Of a stretch of 64,000 bases of DNA, positions 48,155 through 56,753 are shown one piece after another. Below the pieces are notes generated by a model. That model did not search any database, was not told the origin of the DNA, and worked only from the letters and a program-made list of their open reading frames with translations. The DNA is taken from the NCBI RefSeq assembly GCF_003596335.1, contig NZ_QZCH01000009.1:1-64000 (forward strand), given 5' to 3'. A program made the position numbers and the translations under genes. Every line of letters starts with the position of its first letter. The stretch's first letter is position 1. Source of the stretch: Motilimonas pumila. GTDB taxonomy: Bacteria; Pseudomonadota; Gammaproteobacteria; Enterobacterales; CBDFNC01.

Positions 48155-48186
48155 GTTTTTGATAATGAAATGATGAGTGTAGATAA

Positions 48187-49599
48187 ATGATTAAGTTCGG
48201 AACAGGTGGCTGGCGCGCCTTTATTGGTGAAGAGTTCACTAAAGACAACGTCAGATTAGTAGGCCAAGCTTTAGCTAATATCATTGCCGCAGAAAACGCC
48301 GGTGAAAACGGTTTTGTAATTGGTTTCGATCGCCGCTTTTTATCTGACAAAGCATCTGCGTGGTTGGCGGAAGTCTTGGCGGGTAATGGCGTAAATGTCA
48401 GCTTTATTGATAAGTATGTACCGACACCTATCGTGATGTACAAATGTCGTGAAATGGGTTGCCAATACTCAGCATGTGTGACTGCGTCTCATAACCCAGC
48501 TGATTACAACGGCATTAAGGTATTTATTGAAGGTGGCCGTGATGCAGATGAAATCATCACTGAAAAAATTGAGTCACAAATTGCCAATTTAACATTAGCC
48601 GACGTTAAATCCATCGACTTTGAAGAGGCGGTTGCGCAAGGCAGTGTCAAAATTATCAACCCAATGAATGAGTTTGTAGACTCAATTTTGAACTACTTGG
48701 ACGTTGAAGCGATTAAGCAAGCAAACTTAAGAGTTTTGATTGATCCTATGTTCGGTGTTGCAAAAAATGCGTTGCAAACAGTATTGATCACTGCGCGTTG
48801 TGAAGTAGACGTGATCAACGACGGTGAAAACCCAGGCTTTGGTGGTTTAATGCCAAGCCCAAGTGCTGCTACCTTGTACCGCTTGAAGCATGAAGTAGCC
48901 CACGAAGGTTACGATATCGGTATTGGTACCGACGGTGATGCTGACCGTTTAGGCATTATCGATGAAAAAGGTAACTTCATTCATCCTAACGAAGTTTTAA
49001 TGTTGCTTTACTACTACCTGCTTAAGTACAAAGGGTTAAAAGGCTCAGTAGTACGCAATATTGCTACCACGCATATTCTGGACAAAATCGCCGCAGATCA
49101 CGGTGAAAAAAGCTTTGAAGTACCTGTTGGCTTTAAGCATATTAGCTCACAAATGGAAGCTGATGACTCACTGATTGGTGGTGAAAGCTCTGGTGGCCTA
49201 ACCATTCGCGGTCACATCAAAGGTAAAGACGGCGTATTTGCCTCTAGCCTATTGGTAGAAATGATTTGTGTTACAGGTAAAAAGCTTGGCGAGCTGCTCG
49301 AAGAAATCTATGCCAAGTACGGTTACGCTTACACTGCAGAAGGCGATTGCACTTTCAAACCTTCGCAAAAAGAAGTGCTTTACAAGCGTATTTATGAAGA
49401 TAAAGAATTACCTGATTTCGATTATGAAATTGATAAGGTAAGCTACGAAGACGGCGCCAAAGTTTACTTTAAAAATGGCGGCTGGGTCATAGCGCGTTTC
49501 TCTGGTACAGAGCCGCTTTTACGTATTTTCGCAGAGATGGAAGATCAAGCAACGGCTGAATCAGTGGTTGCACAAGTTAAACAATTCTTGAATGTTTAA
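48187..49599 (+). CDS. Phosphohexomutase, probably GlcNAc-1-phosphate mutase of chitobiose catabolism
   Basis: The 470-residue alpha-D-phosphohexomutase has the phosphoserine loop VTASHNPADYNG (Ser ~102), the metal loop IGTDGDADRLGI, the sugar-binding loop GGESSGGL and the phosphate-binding RFSGTEPLLRIF. It follows chbP by 92 bases on the same strand. In the Vibrio chitin operon the same pair occurs, and the mutase there converts GlcNAc-1-phosphate to GlcNAc-6-phosphate. That role is inferred here from the neighbour; phosphoglucomutase activity is also possible. Codon use is optimised like that of chbP. Confidence 0.88.
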   Translation: MIKFGTGGWRAFIGEEFTKDNVRLVGQALANIIAAENAGENGFVIGFDRRFLSDKASAWLAEVLAGNGVNVSFIDKYVPTPIVMYKCREMGCQYSACVTASHNPADYNGIKVFIEGGRDADEIITEKIESQIANLTLADVKSIDFEEAVAQGSVKIINPMNEFVDSILNYLDVEAIKQANLRVLIDPMFGVAKNALQTVLITARCEVDVINDGENPGFGGLMPSPSAATLYRLKHEVAHEGYDIGIGTDGDADRLGIIDEKGNFIHPNEVLMLLYYYLLKYKGLKGSVVRNIATTHILDKIAADHGEKSFEVPVGFKHISSQMEADDSLIGGESSGGLTIRGHIKGKDGVFASSLLVEMICVTGKKLGELLEEIYAKYGYAYTAEGDCTFKPSQKEVLYKRIYEDKELPDFDYEIDKVSYEDGAKVYFKNGGWVIARFSGTEPLLRIFAEMEDQATAESVVAQVKQFLNV

Positions 49600-49623
49600 C
49601 TGAGCGAAAACTGCTATAATTTA

Positions 49624-49650
49624 AGCCCTGCTAACGCGGGGCTTTTTTTT
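49624..49650 (+). terminator. Rho-independent terminator of the chbP-mutase operon
   Basis: AGCCCTGC-TAAC-GCGGGGCT (one G-T pair) is followed by eight T, 24 bases beyond the mutase stop. Confidence 0.92.
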
Positions 49651-49752
49651 GATATTTTTACATTCTTATTTGAAAAGCTTAAGTTTTTTCAGTCTTGATA
49701 AAAAACTTGTTATAATGCAACCGTCTTATTAAATGAGTAACAATCAAACATA

Positions 49753-51105
49753 ATGGTAGACGCGATTAATCGAAGCCTGTCTTTCTTAAAACAGCAACCC
49801 CAGCTTAACGTCCGCAGTGAAGATATCAATTTTCTCTACGACGCTGCTGACTTTCGGTGCCACATTATTCAGCATATACAACAGGCTGAGCAACGAATTT
49901 ATTTAACCGCTTTATACCTTGAAAACGATGAAGCAGGGCAAGAAATTTTAGCCGAGTTACATCAAGCACAACGCCTGCGCCCTGAGCTAAAAATCGTGAT
50001 CTTAGTGGACTTTCATCGTGCCCAGCGGGGCTTAATTGGCCATGATGCCGGGGATACCAACGCCGACTTTTACCGCCAATACTGTGAAGATAATCAGTGC
50101 CATTTTGATATCCTTGGCATTCCAGTGAAAAGCCGCGAATTATTTGGCGTGCTGCATCTAAAAGGTTTTGTGTTTGATGATACAGTGCTCTATAGCGGGG
50201 CCAGCCTCAACAATATTTATCTGAATAAGAAAGAACGATATCGATACGACCGGTACTGTCTAATTAAACACTCTGGCTTGGCGCAGTCTATGGTTGAATA
50301 CATAGACCAATTGAGGTTGGGTGACTTTGGTGTGGTGCCATTAAATCAGCAGCAAGTGCCTAAGATTGCAGAGATAAAACCCGAACATAAACGTTTGAAG
50401 CGTTTTCTTAAGCGTCAGCAATACCAATTTAGCCCGCAAGTGCGTCAACACAAAGATATCGGCATCACGCCATTACTCGGCTTTGGTGGCAGAGGCAATT
50501 TACTCAACAAAACAATCAGGCAATTACTGCAAAGCTGTCAGCACTCAGCGGTATTATTCACTCCGTATTTTAACTTTCCCGCAGCCATCTCACGTGACAT
50601 TTCAGCAATGTTAAAACGTGGCGTAAAAATCACCTTAGTCGTAGGTGATAAAACGGCCAATGACTTTTATATTAGTCCGGAGCAAGATTTCAGAACCATA
50701 GGCGGCTTACCGTACTTGTATGAAACCAATCTACGAAAGTTTGCCCGTCGTCATCACAAATCTTTGCTTGAAGGCATGCTCGATATCCATATCTGGAAGC
50801 ATGACAATAATAGTTTCCATCTCAAAGGCATTTACAGCGATGACAAATACATGCTGCTAACGGGCAACAACCTAAACCCGAGAGCTTGGCGACTGGACCT
50901 AGAGAATGGTTTATTGTTGCACGATGAAACGCACCAGTTGGCTGAAATGCAGCAGCGTGAACTGGCTTTAATATTAGAAAACTGTCAAAAAATATCGAGT
51001 TATCAGGATATTGAAGATATTAAGGATTACCCTGAGCGGGTTCAAAAGCTACTGAGTCGCATGCGTGTGATCCGTGCTGACAATATGGTAAAGCGCATCA
51101 TTTAG
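49753..51105 (+). CDS. pssA: CDP-diacylglycerol-serine O-phosphatidyltransferase (PLD-type PssA)
   Basis: The 450-residue protein matches E. coli PssA in length (451). It has two phospholipase-D HKD-type motifs: HLKGFVFDDTVLYSG (His 135) and HLKGIYSDDKYMLLTGNN (His 356). The N-terminal part includes RIYLTALYLENDEAGQEIL and VDFHRAQRGLIG. It makes phosphatidylserine from CDP-diacylglycerol and serine, the precursor of phosphatidylethanolamine, as a peripheral membrane enzyme. It is monocistronic by terminator position. Confidence 0.95.
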   Translation: MVDAINRSLSFLKQQPQLNVRSEDINFLYDAADFRCHIIQHIQQAEQRIYLTALYLENDEAGQEILAELHQAQRLRPELKIVILVDFHRAQRGLIGHDAGDTNADFYRQYCEDNQCHFDILGIPVKSRELFGVLHLKGFVFDDTVLYSGASLNNIYLNKKERYRYDRYCLIKHSGLAQSMVEYIDQLRLGDFGVVPLNQQQVPKIAEIKPEHKRLKRFLKRQQYQFSPQVRQHKDIGITPLLGFGGRGNLLNKTIRQLLQSCQHSAVLFTPYFNFPAAISRDISAMLKRGVKITLVVGDKTANDFYISPEQDFRTIGGLPYLYETNLRKFARRHHKSLLEGMLDIHIWKHDNNSFHLKGIYSDDKYMLLTGNNLNPRAWRLDLENGLLLHDETHQLAEMQQRELALILENCQKISSYQDIEDIKDYPERVQKLLSRMRVIRADNMVKRII

Positions 51106-51137
51106 TAAGCGCCCGTGCACAAGCTACACATCTCAAG

Positions 51138-51158
51138 GCCGACGTACGTCGGCTTTTT
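51138..51158 (+). terminator. Rho-independent terminator of pssA
   Basis: GCCGACGTACGTCGGC is a perfect palindrome able to form a short-loop hairpin, followed by TTTTT, about 30 bases after the pssA stop. Confidence 0.8.
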
Positions 51159-51222
51159 CGTTTCTCACAGCTGATCAAAATGGTGCATTGCCTCGTAATA
51201 TCAATCAAACGAGGAGAGTGTA

Positions 51223-51774
51223 ATGGAATTAGCTTTGTTTCCCCTTTCGGTGTTTTTACTGCCAGGTGGAAGAACCCGATTAAGAATATTTGAGCCAAGA
51301 TACTTGCGATTAGTATCCGAAGCTATGTCTAGTCAGCAAGGCTTCGGCTTGTGCTTACCTACAGATGAAGACGGCATTTATGAGCTTGGCACCCAGGTTG
51401 AGATATACGATTTTGATCAGGGTGATGATGGCTACTTAACCATAGACATTGTGGGTAAAGACAGGTTCATCATCGAAAATGTTTCACAAGATGCAGACGG
51501 ATTAATGCACGGTGAGGTTGCGCTTGTAGACAGTTGGGACATACGCGAAGTCCCGGACCAGTATCATTTTATTGCCGATTCACTTGAGAAGGCACTGGAT
51601 GCTCACCCCTTATACGACAACAGTAAATCTGACAGACAACTGCAAGATTTGTCATGGGTTTGCCAGCGTTGGCTCGAGATCCTTCCTATTGCTAAAGACA
51701 AAAAATATTATCTCGCGCAGCAAAACGATCTCAATGCTGTGGTCGACTTTGTTTGCCAAGTAATCAAGCAATAA
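51223..51774 (+). CDS. Lon-substrate-binding-domain (LON_substr_bdg) protein
   Basis: The 183-residue protein consists of the Lon N-terminal domain alone: LALFPLSVFLLPGGRTRLRIFEPRYLRLVSEA, then GFGLCLP, GTQVEIYDFDQGDDGYLTIDIVGKDRFII and a helical end. It has no AAA+ or protease domain. Such proteins are widespread and may act as adaptors for protein quality control, but no role is established. GAGGAGAG precedes the ATG. It lies 94 bases before the ECF sigma gene, with the sigma promoter candidate between them. Confidence 0.85.
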   Translation: MELALFPLSVFLLPGGRTRLRIFEPRYLRLVSEAMSSQQGFGLCLPTDEDGIYELGTQVEIYDFDQGDDGYLTIDIVGKDRFIIENVSQDADGLMHGEVALVDSWDIREVPDQYHFIADSLEKALDAHPLYDNSKSDRQLQDLSWVCQRWLEILPIAKDKKYYLAQQNDLNAVVDFVCQVIKQ

Positions 51775-51798
51775 AAATCGGCAAAATATTGAAAGTTT

Positions 51799-51827
51799 TG
51801 ATCCAAACCTCTTTCAATGGCGTAAGT
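51799..51827 (+). promoter_or_regulatory. Candidate ECF (RpoE/ChrR-type) autoregulated promoter
   Basis: TGATCC at 51799-51804 and TAAGT at 51823-51827 are separated by exactly 18 bases. This resembles the TGATCC-N18-TAAGA-like promoters recognised by RpoE of the ChrR system in Rhodobacter. It lies 42 bases upstream of the sigma factor ATG, so positive autoregulation is likely. Confidence 0.65.
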
Positions 51828-51868
51828 TATCTATAAAGTTCGTCTTATAATTAAGGAAGCCTACAACA

Positions 51869-52489
51869 ATGATGAGTGTATCGAGCAACTCGACGGACAA
51901 GAGATTGAATCCAATAGACGTTACTAATTTGAGTGATGAAGACCAGCAAATCAATACATGGATGCGTTTGGTCGCTGAGCAACAAGACAAAGCAGCTTTT
52001 GCACAACTATTTAAATGGTTTACGCCAAAGATAAAAGCACACGGCATGAAGCGGTTTCGTCAAGAAGCACAAGCGTTAGAGCTGGTACAAGAGACCATGC
52101 TGCTTGTTTGGCGCAAGGCAGCATTATTCAATCCAGACAAGGGCAAAGCGACAACTTGGGTATACACAGTGATGCGAAACCATTGCTTTGACATGCTAAG
52201 GAAAATGCAAAGCCAAAAAGAAGATACCATGAGTGACGATTTATGGCCGATGTTAGAGTGCGACCACAGCAGTGGTGAGCAGCACGATCATCTTATGTCC
52301 AGAGAGTTGTTATCCCATATTGAGAGCTTGCCACAACAACAAAAGCTTGTAGTGGAAGCCATTTACATCAAAGAAATGACACAACAAGAGCTTGCGACAC
52401 ATTTAGGGGTCCCCTTAGGCACCGTGAAATCACGACTGAGGTTGGCTATGTCGAAGTTGAAGTCAAAATTGGAGGCTAGCCATGATTAA
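51869..52489 (+). CDS. ECF sigma factor, RpoE of the ChrR-partnered group
   Basis: The 206-residue group 4 sigma factor has region 2 with FAQLFKWFTPKIKAHGMK, ALELVQETMLLVWRKAALFN and ATTWVYTVMRNHCFDMLRK, and region 4 with LPQQQKLVVEAIYIKEMTQQELATHLGVPLGTVKSRLRLAMSKLK. The VPLGTVKSRLRLA wording is typical of ECF sigma factors paired with ChrR. It overlaps the anti-sigma gene by 8 bases, so the two are translationally coupled. It probably directs transcription of itself and of the photolyase/lipid cluster downstream when singlet oxygen or light releases it from ChrR. Confidence 0.92.
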   Translation: MMSVSSNSTDKRLNPIDVTNLSDEDQQINTWMRLVAEQQDKAAFAQLFKWFTPKIKAHGMKRFRQEAQALELVQETMLLVWRKAALFNPDKGKATTWVYTVMRNHCFDMLRKMQSQKEDTMSDDLWPMLECDHSSGEQHDHLMSRELLSHIESLPQQQKLVVEAIYIKEMTQQELATHLGVPLGTVKSRLRLAMSKLKSKLEASHD

Positions 52490-53192
52490 GCACCATCCAT
52501 CAAATGAAATACTATTGCTACACACGAAAGGCGAATTACCGCTATCACTGTCTTTAGCTGTGAGTGCGCACATTGAGCTGTGCCCAGAGTGTCAAAAAAT
52601 CCAACAGGCTTTGACAGAGCAAGAATCAGACGCCGCGTGGACAGTCCCTTGTAAGCATAGCTCTGGTAGTAATTCTGTCGACGCAGCAGTAGAGACATTA
52701 ACTGCCGACTCTTCTTCCTTTAACGAAGACTTGAGTGACATGCTGTCTAGTATTATGGAGCAAGCGCCGGAAGAAGTACTTTTCGAAGCAACTGCGCCAA
52801 CCTCTACCAAGGTAGCAGGCAAAAATTACAACCTGCCTAGAGCATTTCGTCAATTCGATCAACTTAAGTGGTCTGGCATAGGTGCTGTGAGTCGTGCTCG
52901 TATTGTCAGTGAGGCGGACGATGTGCGTGGCAGTTTGCTACATATAGACCAAGATGCTTCCATTCCTCAACACAGCCACAAAGGTTACGAGCTGACACTG
53001 TTGCTTGACGGTACTTTTGAAGATGAAAACGGCAAGTATGAACGCGGCGATTTTATTTGGCTGGAAGGCGACCATCAACATAGCCCCTATACTAAAGAAG
53101 GTTGCTTGTGTTACGCGGTACAAAATGCGCCTCTGCACTTTGTATCCGGTGTCAGCAAGGTACTCAACCCCTTAGGCAAGATGCTTTACTAA
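52482..53192 (+). CDS. ChrR-type zinc anti-sigma factor with cupin domain
   Basis: The 236-residue protein has an N-terminal zinc-binding anti-sigma domain: a His in MIKHHPSNEILLLH plus H-x3-C-x2-C in AHIELCPEC (~residues 31-38). An acidic linker (~50-105) leads to a C-terminal cupin with HIDQDASIPQHSHKGYELTLLLDGTFEDENGKYERGDFIWLEGDHQHSP. The cupin supplies the second metal site (HxH...E...H), which ChrR needs for sensing singlet oxygen. In the resting state it should hold the sigma factor inactive in the cytoplasm. The linker is longer than in Rhodobacter ChrR. Confidence 0.92.
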   Translation: MIKHHPSNEILLLHTKGELPLSLSLAVSAHIELCPECQKIQQALTEQESDAAWTVPCKHSSGSNSVDAAVETLTADSSSFNEDLSDMLSSIMEQAPEEVLFEATAPTSTKVAGKNYNLPRAFRQFDQLKWSGIGAVSRARIVSEADDVRGSLLHIDQDASIPQHSHKGYELTLLLDGTFEDENGKYERGDFIWLEGDHQHSPYTKEGCLCYAVQNAPLHFVSGVSKVLNPLGKMLY

Positions 53193-53197
53193 CATTG

Positions 53198-53220
53198 AAG
53201 CGCCGAAAGGCGCTTTTTTT
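53198..53220 (+). terminator. Rho-independent terminator after the chrR gene
   Basis: AAGCGCC-GAAA-GGCGCTT is followed by five more T. It separates the sigma/anti-sigma pair from the photolyase operon, which must therefore have its own promoter in 53221-53268 or depend on read-through. Confidence 0.9.
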
Positions 53221-53268
53221 GCTTTTATACCCAGAAAAAAATAACAATTAGATAACAAGAGCAATATC

Positions 53269-54228
53269 ATGAACCATTTTGAGCAGAATAAAATAAAAGT
53301 GGGGATCAGCAGCTGTCTGATCGGTTTCAAAGTGCGCTTTGACGGTGGTCACAAACGCAGTGGCTATTGTGAGAAAGTGCTGTCTTCATTTTTTGATTTC
53401 CAGCCAATTTGCCCTGAAATGGGCATTGGCTTAGGTACCCCACGTAAAACCATACGCCTGGTACGTTCGGCAGATGAAGTCATTAAAGTCGTGGCCAGCG
53501 ATGGTAGTTTTGATGTGACCGATAAGTTAAGAGACTTTGCCCAGCAGACAAGTGCGGATTTAAATCACATCAGCGGCTACATTTTTTGTGCTAAGTCCCC
53601 TAGCTGTGGCATGGAGCGTGTGACAGTGTACAAAGAAGGCGGTAATCAAGGTGCACGCGATGGTATTGGTTTGTATGCTCAGCAAATTATGCAGGACCAT
53701 CCTTTATTGCCAGTAGAAGAAGATGGCCGCCTTAATGATACTAAGCTGAGAGAAAACTTCATTACTCGCGTACTTGCCTTTCATAAATGGCAAAGTTTGA
53801 TGGCTGACGGTGTTAGCAAACATGCTTTGACCACGTTTCATGCCGAGCACAAATATTTGTTGATGGCCCATGATCCTAATACCTATAAAAGCCTTGGTCC
53901 TTTGCTAGGGCAAAACGAGCTAGCCCTTGAGCAAACTGCCGAACAATACATCAAAGGCTTTATGGCAGCCCTAAAGCACATCCCAACAAGAAAAGGGCAC
54001 ACCAATACCTTACAGCACTTACAAGGGTATTTTAAAAAGCAGCTTAATAGCCAGCAACGAGTCGATTTGGCCGAGCAGATAGATAAGTATCGACAAGGTT
54101 TGTTGCCACTCATGGCACCGATTACCTTGATCAAACATTATCTTACCCAGTATCCAGATGATTATTTATCGCAGCAAGTTTATCTCAACCCTCACCCTGA
54201 AGAACTTAAACTCAGATATGAACATTAA
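53269..54228 (+). CDS. DUF523 and DUF1722 two-domain protein
   Basis: The 319-residue protein has an N-terminal DUF523 domain (~8-150) with VGISSCLIGFKVRFDGGHK, CPEMGIGLGTPRKTIRLV and the cysteine motif FCAKSPSCGMERV. It continues into a DUF1722 domain (~185-305), as in YbgA, with VLAFHKWQSLM, FHAEHKYLLMAHDPNTYKSLGPLLG and MAPITLIKHYL. The DUF523 cysteines suggest metal or Fe-S binding. Fusion proteins of this type lie next to photolyase genes in many gammaproteobacteria, as here (19-base gap to phr). They are thought to act with light-dependent repair, but the mechanism is not known. Confidence 0.9.
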   Translation: MNHFEQNKIKVGISSCLIGFKVRFDGGHKRSGYCEKVLSSFFDFQPICPEMGIGLGTPRKTIRLVRSADEVIKVVASDGSFDVTDKLRDFAQQTSADLNHISGYIFCAKSPSCGMERVTVYKEGGNQGARDGIGLYAQQIMQDHPLLPVEEDGRLNDTKLRENFITRVLAFHKWQSLMADGVSKHALTTFHAEHKYLLMAHDPNTYKSLGPLLGQNELALEQTAEQYIKGFMAALKHIPTRKGHTNTLQHLQGYFKKQLNSQQRVDLAEQIDKYRQGLLPLMAPITLIKHYLTQYPDDYLSQQVYLNPHPEELKLRYEH

Positions 54229-54247
54229 AGTAAGGGATATTCGTTAG

Positions 54248-55603
54248 ATGCAATTGATGTGGTTTAGGAAAGACTTACGCTTAGAAGATAACCCAGCATT
54301 ATTTGCTGCGTGTCAGCAGGGGCCTACAACGGCAGTGTATTTTGTCACGCCGGAACAATGGCGCCAGCATCACTTAGCACCGATTCAAGCTGATTTCATT
54401 TTTCGACGTTTAGCCATACTGACTGAAGAATTAGCACAACGTGGTATTCAACTGCTAGTAGAGCAGGTTGATAGCTTTTCTGATATTGAGCCTAAATTAA
54501 GGCAATTATGCCAAATGTATCGGGTGGAACGCATCACGGCCAACGCCGAGATTGAAGTGAATGAAGTTAAGCGCGACGAAAAGCTCATCGCCAATGGGTT
54601 ACCACTGCGTCTATTCCACGATACTTGTGTTCTCACTGCGGGCAGCGTGGCCACTAAAGATGGTGGCATGTACAAGGTGTTTAGTGCGTTTAGGAATAAT
54701 TGGTTACAGCAGGTGAGGCAACTTGAACTCAGGCCATTACCTGCACCAAACGCAGTCGCGGGCGCCATCACTGCCTCCCAACCTGAAGCGTTTAATTATC
54801 CGACGAAAGACAGCAGTGCGTGGTCTGTTGAAACCGAGACAATTTACCGTCAACTGAATGATTTTTTAGATTCAGGCATTTTACATTACCACAACCAAAG
54901 AGATATTCCGGCTATTGCGGGTACTTCACAAATGTCGGTCTATCTCGCCCTCGGAGTAGTCAGTGTTAAATCTTGTGTTCATCAAGTACTGATGCGTTAC
55001 CCGTACGCGTTAGACGATAAGTCGAGTGGCCCCTTTTGTTGGCTCAATGAGTTAGCTTGGCGGGAGTTTTATCGTCATTGGTTACAGCTTAAGCCGGATT
55101 TATGCAAAGGCGTTAACTTTCAAGAGCTCGCGGCCGGAATTGTCTGGCAACAAGATGAGGTAGGCTTGCAAGCTTGGCGTGCAGGTCGAACAGGTTATCC
55201 CTTAGTCGATGCTGCAATGAAGCAGTTGGTGCAAACAGGTTGGATGCACAATCGGTTACGCATGGTGACGGCCAGTTTTTTGACCAAACATTTGCTTATT
55301 AATTGGCGCCTTGGCGAGCAATTTTTTATGCAGCATTTGATTGATGGGGATTTAGCGGCTAATAATGGCGGTTGGCAATGGGCGGCCAGTACAGGTTGTG
55401 ATGCGCAACCGTATTTTAGAATTTTTAACCCTACCACCCAGAGTGAAAAATTTGATCCCCAAGGTCACTTTATCCGTAAATATTTACCGGAGACAGCGGT
55501 TTTTGATAACAAAACGATACATTTGCCCAAAAATGAAATTGTTGATCACAAAGCTGCAAGAGTCAGAGCGTTAGACAGATATTCGGTGCTTAAAAAAGGA
55601 TAA
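54248..55603 (+). CDS. phrB: Deoxyribodipyrimidine photolyase (class I CPD)
   Basis: The 451-residue flavoprotein opens with MQLMWFRKDLRLEDNPALFAAC. Its Rossmann-like antenna domain (~1-130) has YFVTPEQWRQHHLAPIQADFIFRRL, and its FAD-binding helical domain has SQMSVYLALGVVSVKSC, LNELAWREFYRHWL, GRTGYPLVDAAMKQLVQTGWMHNRLRMV and LAANNGGWQWAASTGCDAQPYFRIFNP. The Asn and Trp-triad positions are present. It repairs cyclobutane pyrimidine dimers using blue light. One visible change is Cys in STGCDA where E. coli has Thr. It sits in the ChrR-linked cluster, as phrA does in the Rhodobacter RpoE regulon. Confidence 0.95.
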   Translation: MQLMWFRKDLRLEDNPALFAACQQGPTTAVYFVTPEQWRQHHLAPIQADFIFRRLAILTEELAQRGIQLLVEQVDSFSDIEPKLRQLCQMYRVERITANAEIEVNEVKRDEKLIANGLPLRLFHDTCVLTAGSVATKDGGMYKVFSAFRNNWLQQVRQLELRPLPAPNAVAGAITASQPEAFNYPTKDSSAWSVETETIYRQLNDFLDSGILHYHNQRDIPAIAGTSQMSVYLALGVVSVKSCVHQVLMRYPYALDDKSSGPFCWLNELAWREFYRHWLQLKPDLCKGVNFQELAAGIVWQQDEVGLQAWRAGRTGYPLVDAAMKQLVQTGWMHNRLRMVTASFLTKHLLINWRLGEQFFMQHLIDGDLAANNGGWQWAASTGCDAQPYFRIFNPTTQSEKFDPQGHFIRKYLPETAVFDNKTIHLPKNEIVDHKAARVRALDRYSVLKKG

Positions 55604-55608
55604 ATATA

Positions 55609-56040
55609 TTGACTTCCCCTGTAGTGAAAAACTTTTGTGAACTCTATCAAAAGCTCAATAAAGACAATGTAGATCAAGTCAGTGATCTGTATTCTGAGCA
55701 CACTACGTTTATCGACCCCATGCATGAAGTTCATGGGCTGGCAGCCCTAAAAAGGTATTTTTCGAGCCTTTACCTCAACCTTAATTCTTGTCAGTTTGTG
55801 ATAGAGCAGGTGATAGAGAGCGATAACAAAGTATGCTTGGTATGGGTGATGAGCTTCAGTCATGCCAAAATCAAAAACGGTAAAATGATAAAGGTACCAG
55901 GGTGCTCCCATCTCGAAATTGACCAAGATGGAAAAATCAGTTTTCATCGTGATTACTTCGACGTTGCTTGCATGATCTACGAACATGTTCCCATTTTGGG
56001 AGGGGCCATTCGCTATATTAAACGCAGGGCGGCATCATGA
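55609..56040 (+). CDS. NTF2-like (SnoaL fold) protein
   Basis: The 143-residue protein starts with TTG at 55609, about ten bases after AAGGA. The sequence follows the NTF2/SnoaL fold: FCELYQKLNKDNVDQVSDLYSEHTTFIDPMHEVHGLAALKRYFSSLY, then CLVWVMSFSHAKIKNGKMIKVPGCSHLEIDQDGKISFHRDYFDVACMIYEHVPILG. The conserved HRDYFD near the end is typical of the nuclear-transport-factor-2-like family found in this cluster. It may bind a small hydrophobic ligand; no catalytic assignment is possible. Its stop overlaps the next ATG (ATGA). Confidence 0.85.
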   Translation: MTSPVVKNFCELYQKLNKDNVDQVSDLYSEHTTFIDPMHEVHGLAALKRYFSSLYLNLNSCQFVIEQVIESDNKVCLVWVMSFSHAKIKNGKMIKVPGCSHLEIDQDGKISFHRDYFDVACMIYEHVPILGGAIRYIKRRAAS

Positions 56041-56753
56041 AAACAATCGTAATAACAGGTGCCACCTCAGGTATTGGCTTAGCTTTAGTGAAAGCTTATT
56101 TGTCAGAAGGACACCAAGTTTTTGCATGTGGGCGTAATATGGCAAGTCTAGATGCCCTTGCTCACACCCGATTAACCCCTTTGTCCTTTGACATCGGTGA
56201 CAAACAAGCAGTACTAGCTGCCTGCAGCCAACTGCCAGCAATTGACATTGCGATTTTAAACGCAGGCAGCTGTGAATACATAGACGATGCCAAGCATTTT
56301 GATTCAGCTTTGTTTGAGCGTGTCATCCACACTAACCTGATTGCGCTGGGTTATTGTTTGGAGGGCTTATTGCCAAAACTTGGCAAACACTCCCAATTGT
56401 CATTGATGGGGTCGAGCGCAAGTTATTTACCTTTTTCACGGGCACAAGCATATGGATCAAGTAAGGCTGCGGTCGGTTACTTGGCTCGTTCATTGGCGCT
56501 GGACCTCAAGGCACACCATATTGAAGTGAGTGTGATTTGCCCTGGCTTCGTTAAGACCCCTCTCACCGATAAAAACGATTTTGCCATGCCAATGTTGATA
56601 ACCAGCGAAGAGGCGGCTCAGTATATTTACAAAGGTATTAACAAACACAAAAAAGAAATCCATTTCCCTTATAAATTCACCTTACTATTAAAATTATTAG
56701 CCATGTTACCCAACTGGTGTTGGGAAAAATTGGCAATGAGGATGAGCACTTAA
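56037..56753 (+). CDS. Short-chain dehydrogenase/reductase
   Basis: The 238-residue classical SDR has the NAD(P)-binding TGATSGIGLAL (residues ~6-16) and NAG in ILNAGSCEY (~78). It has catalytic Ser in LMGSSASYLPFS (~130) and YxxxK in AYGSSKAAVGYLA (~143-147). The C-terminus is amphipathic and hydrophobic (FTLLLKLLAMLPNWCWEKLAMRM), which may associate with the membrane. The substrate is unknown; the neighbours suggest a lipid-derived carbonyl. It overlaps the preceding gene by 4 bases and the next by 1 (TAATG). Confidence 0.9.
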   Translation: MKTIVITGATSGIGLALVKAYLSEGHQVFACGRNMASLDALAHTRLTPLSFDIGDKQAVLAACSQLPAIDIAILNAGSCEYIDDAKHFDSALFERVIHTNLIALGYCLEGLLPKLGKHSQLSLMGSSASYLPFSRAQAYGSSKAAVGYLARSLALDLKAHHIEVSVICPGFVKTPLTDKNDFAMPMLITSEEAAQYIYKGINKHKKEIHFPYKFTLLLKLLAMLPNWCWEKLAMRMST

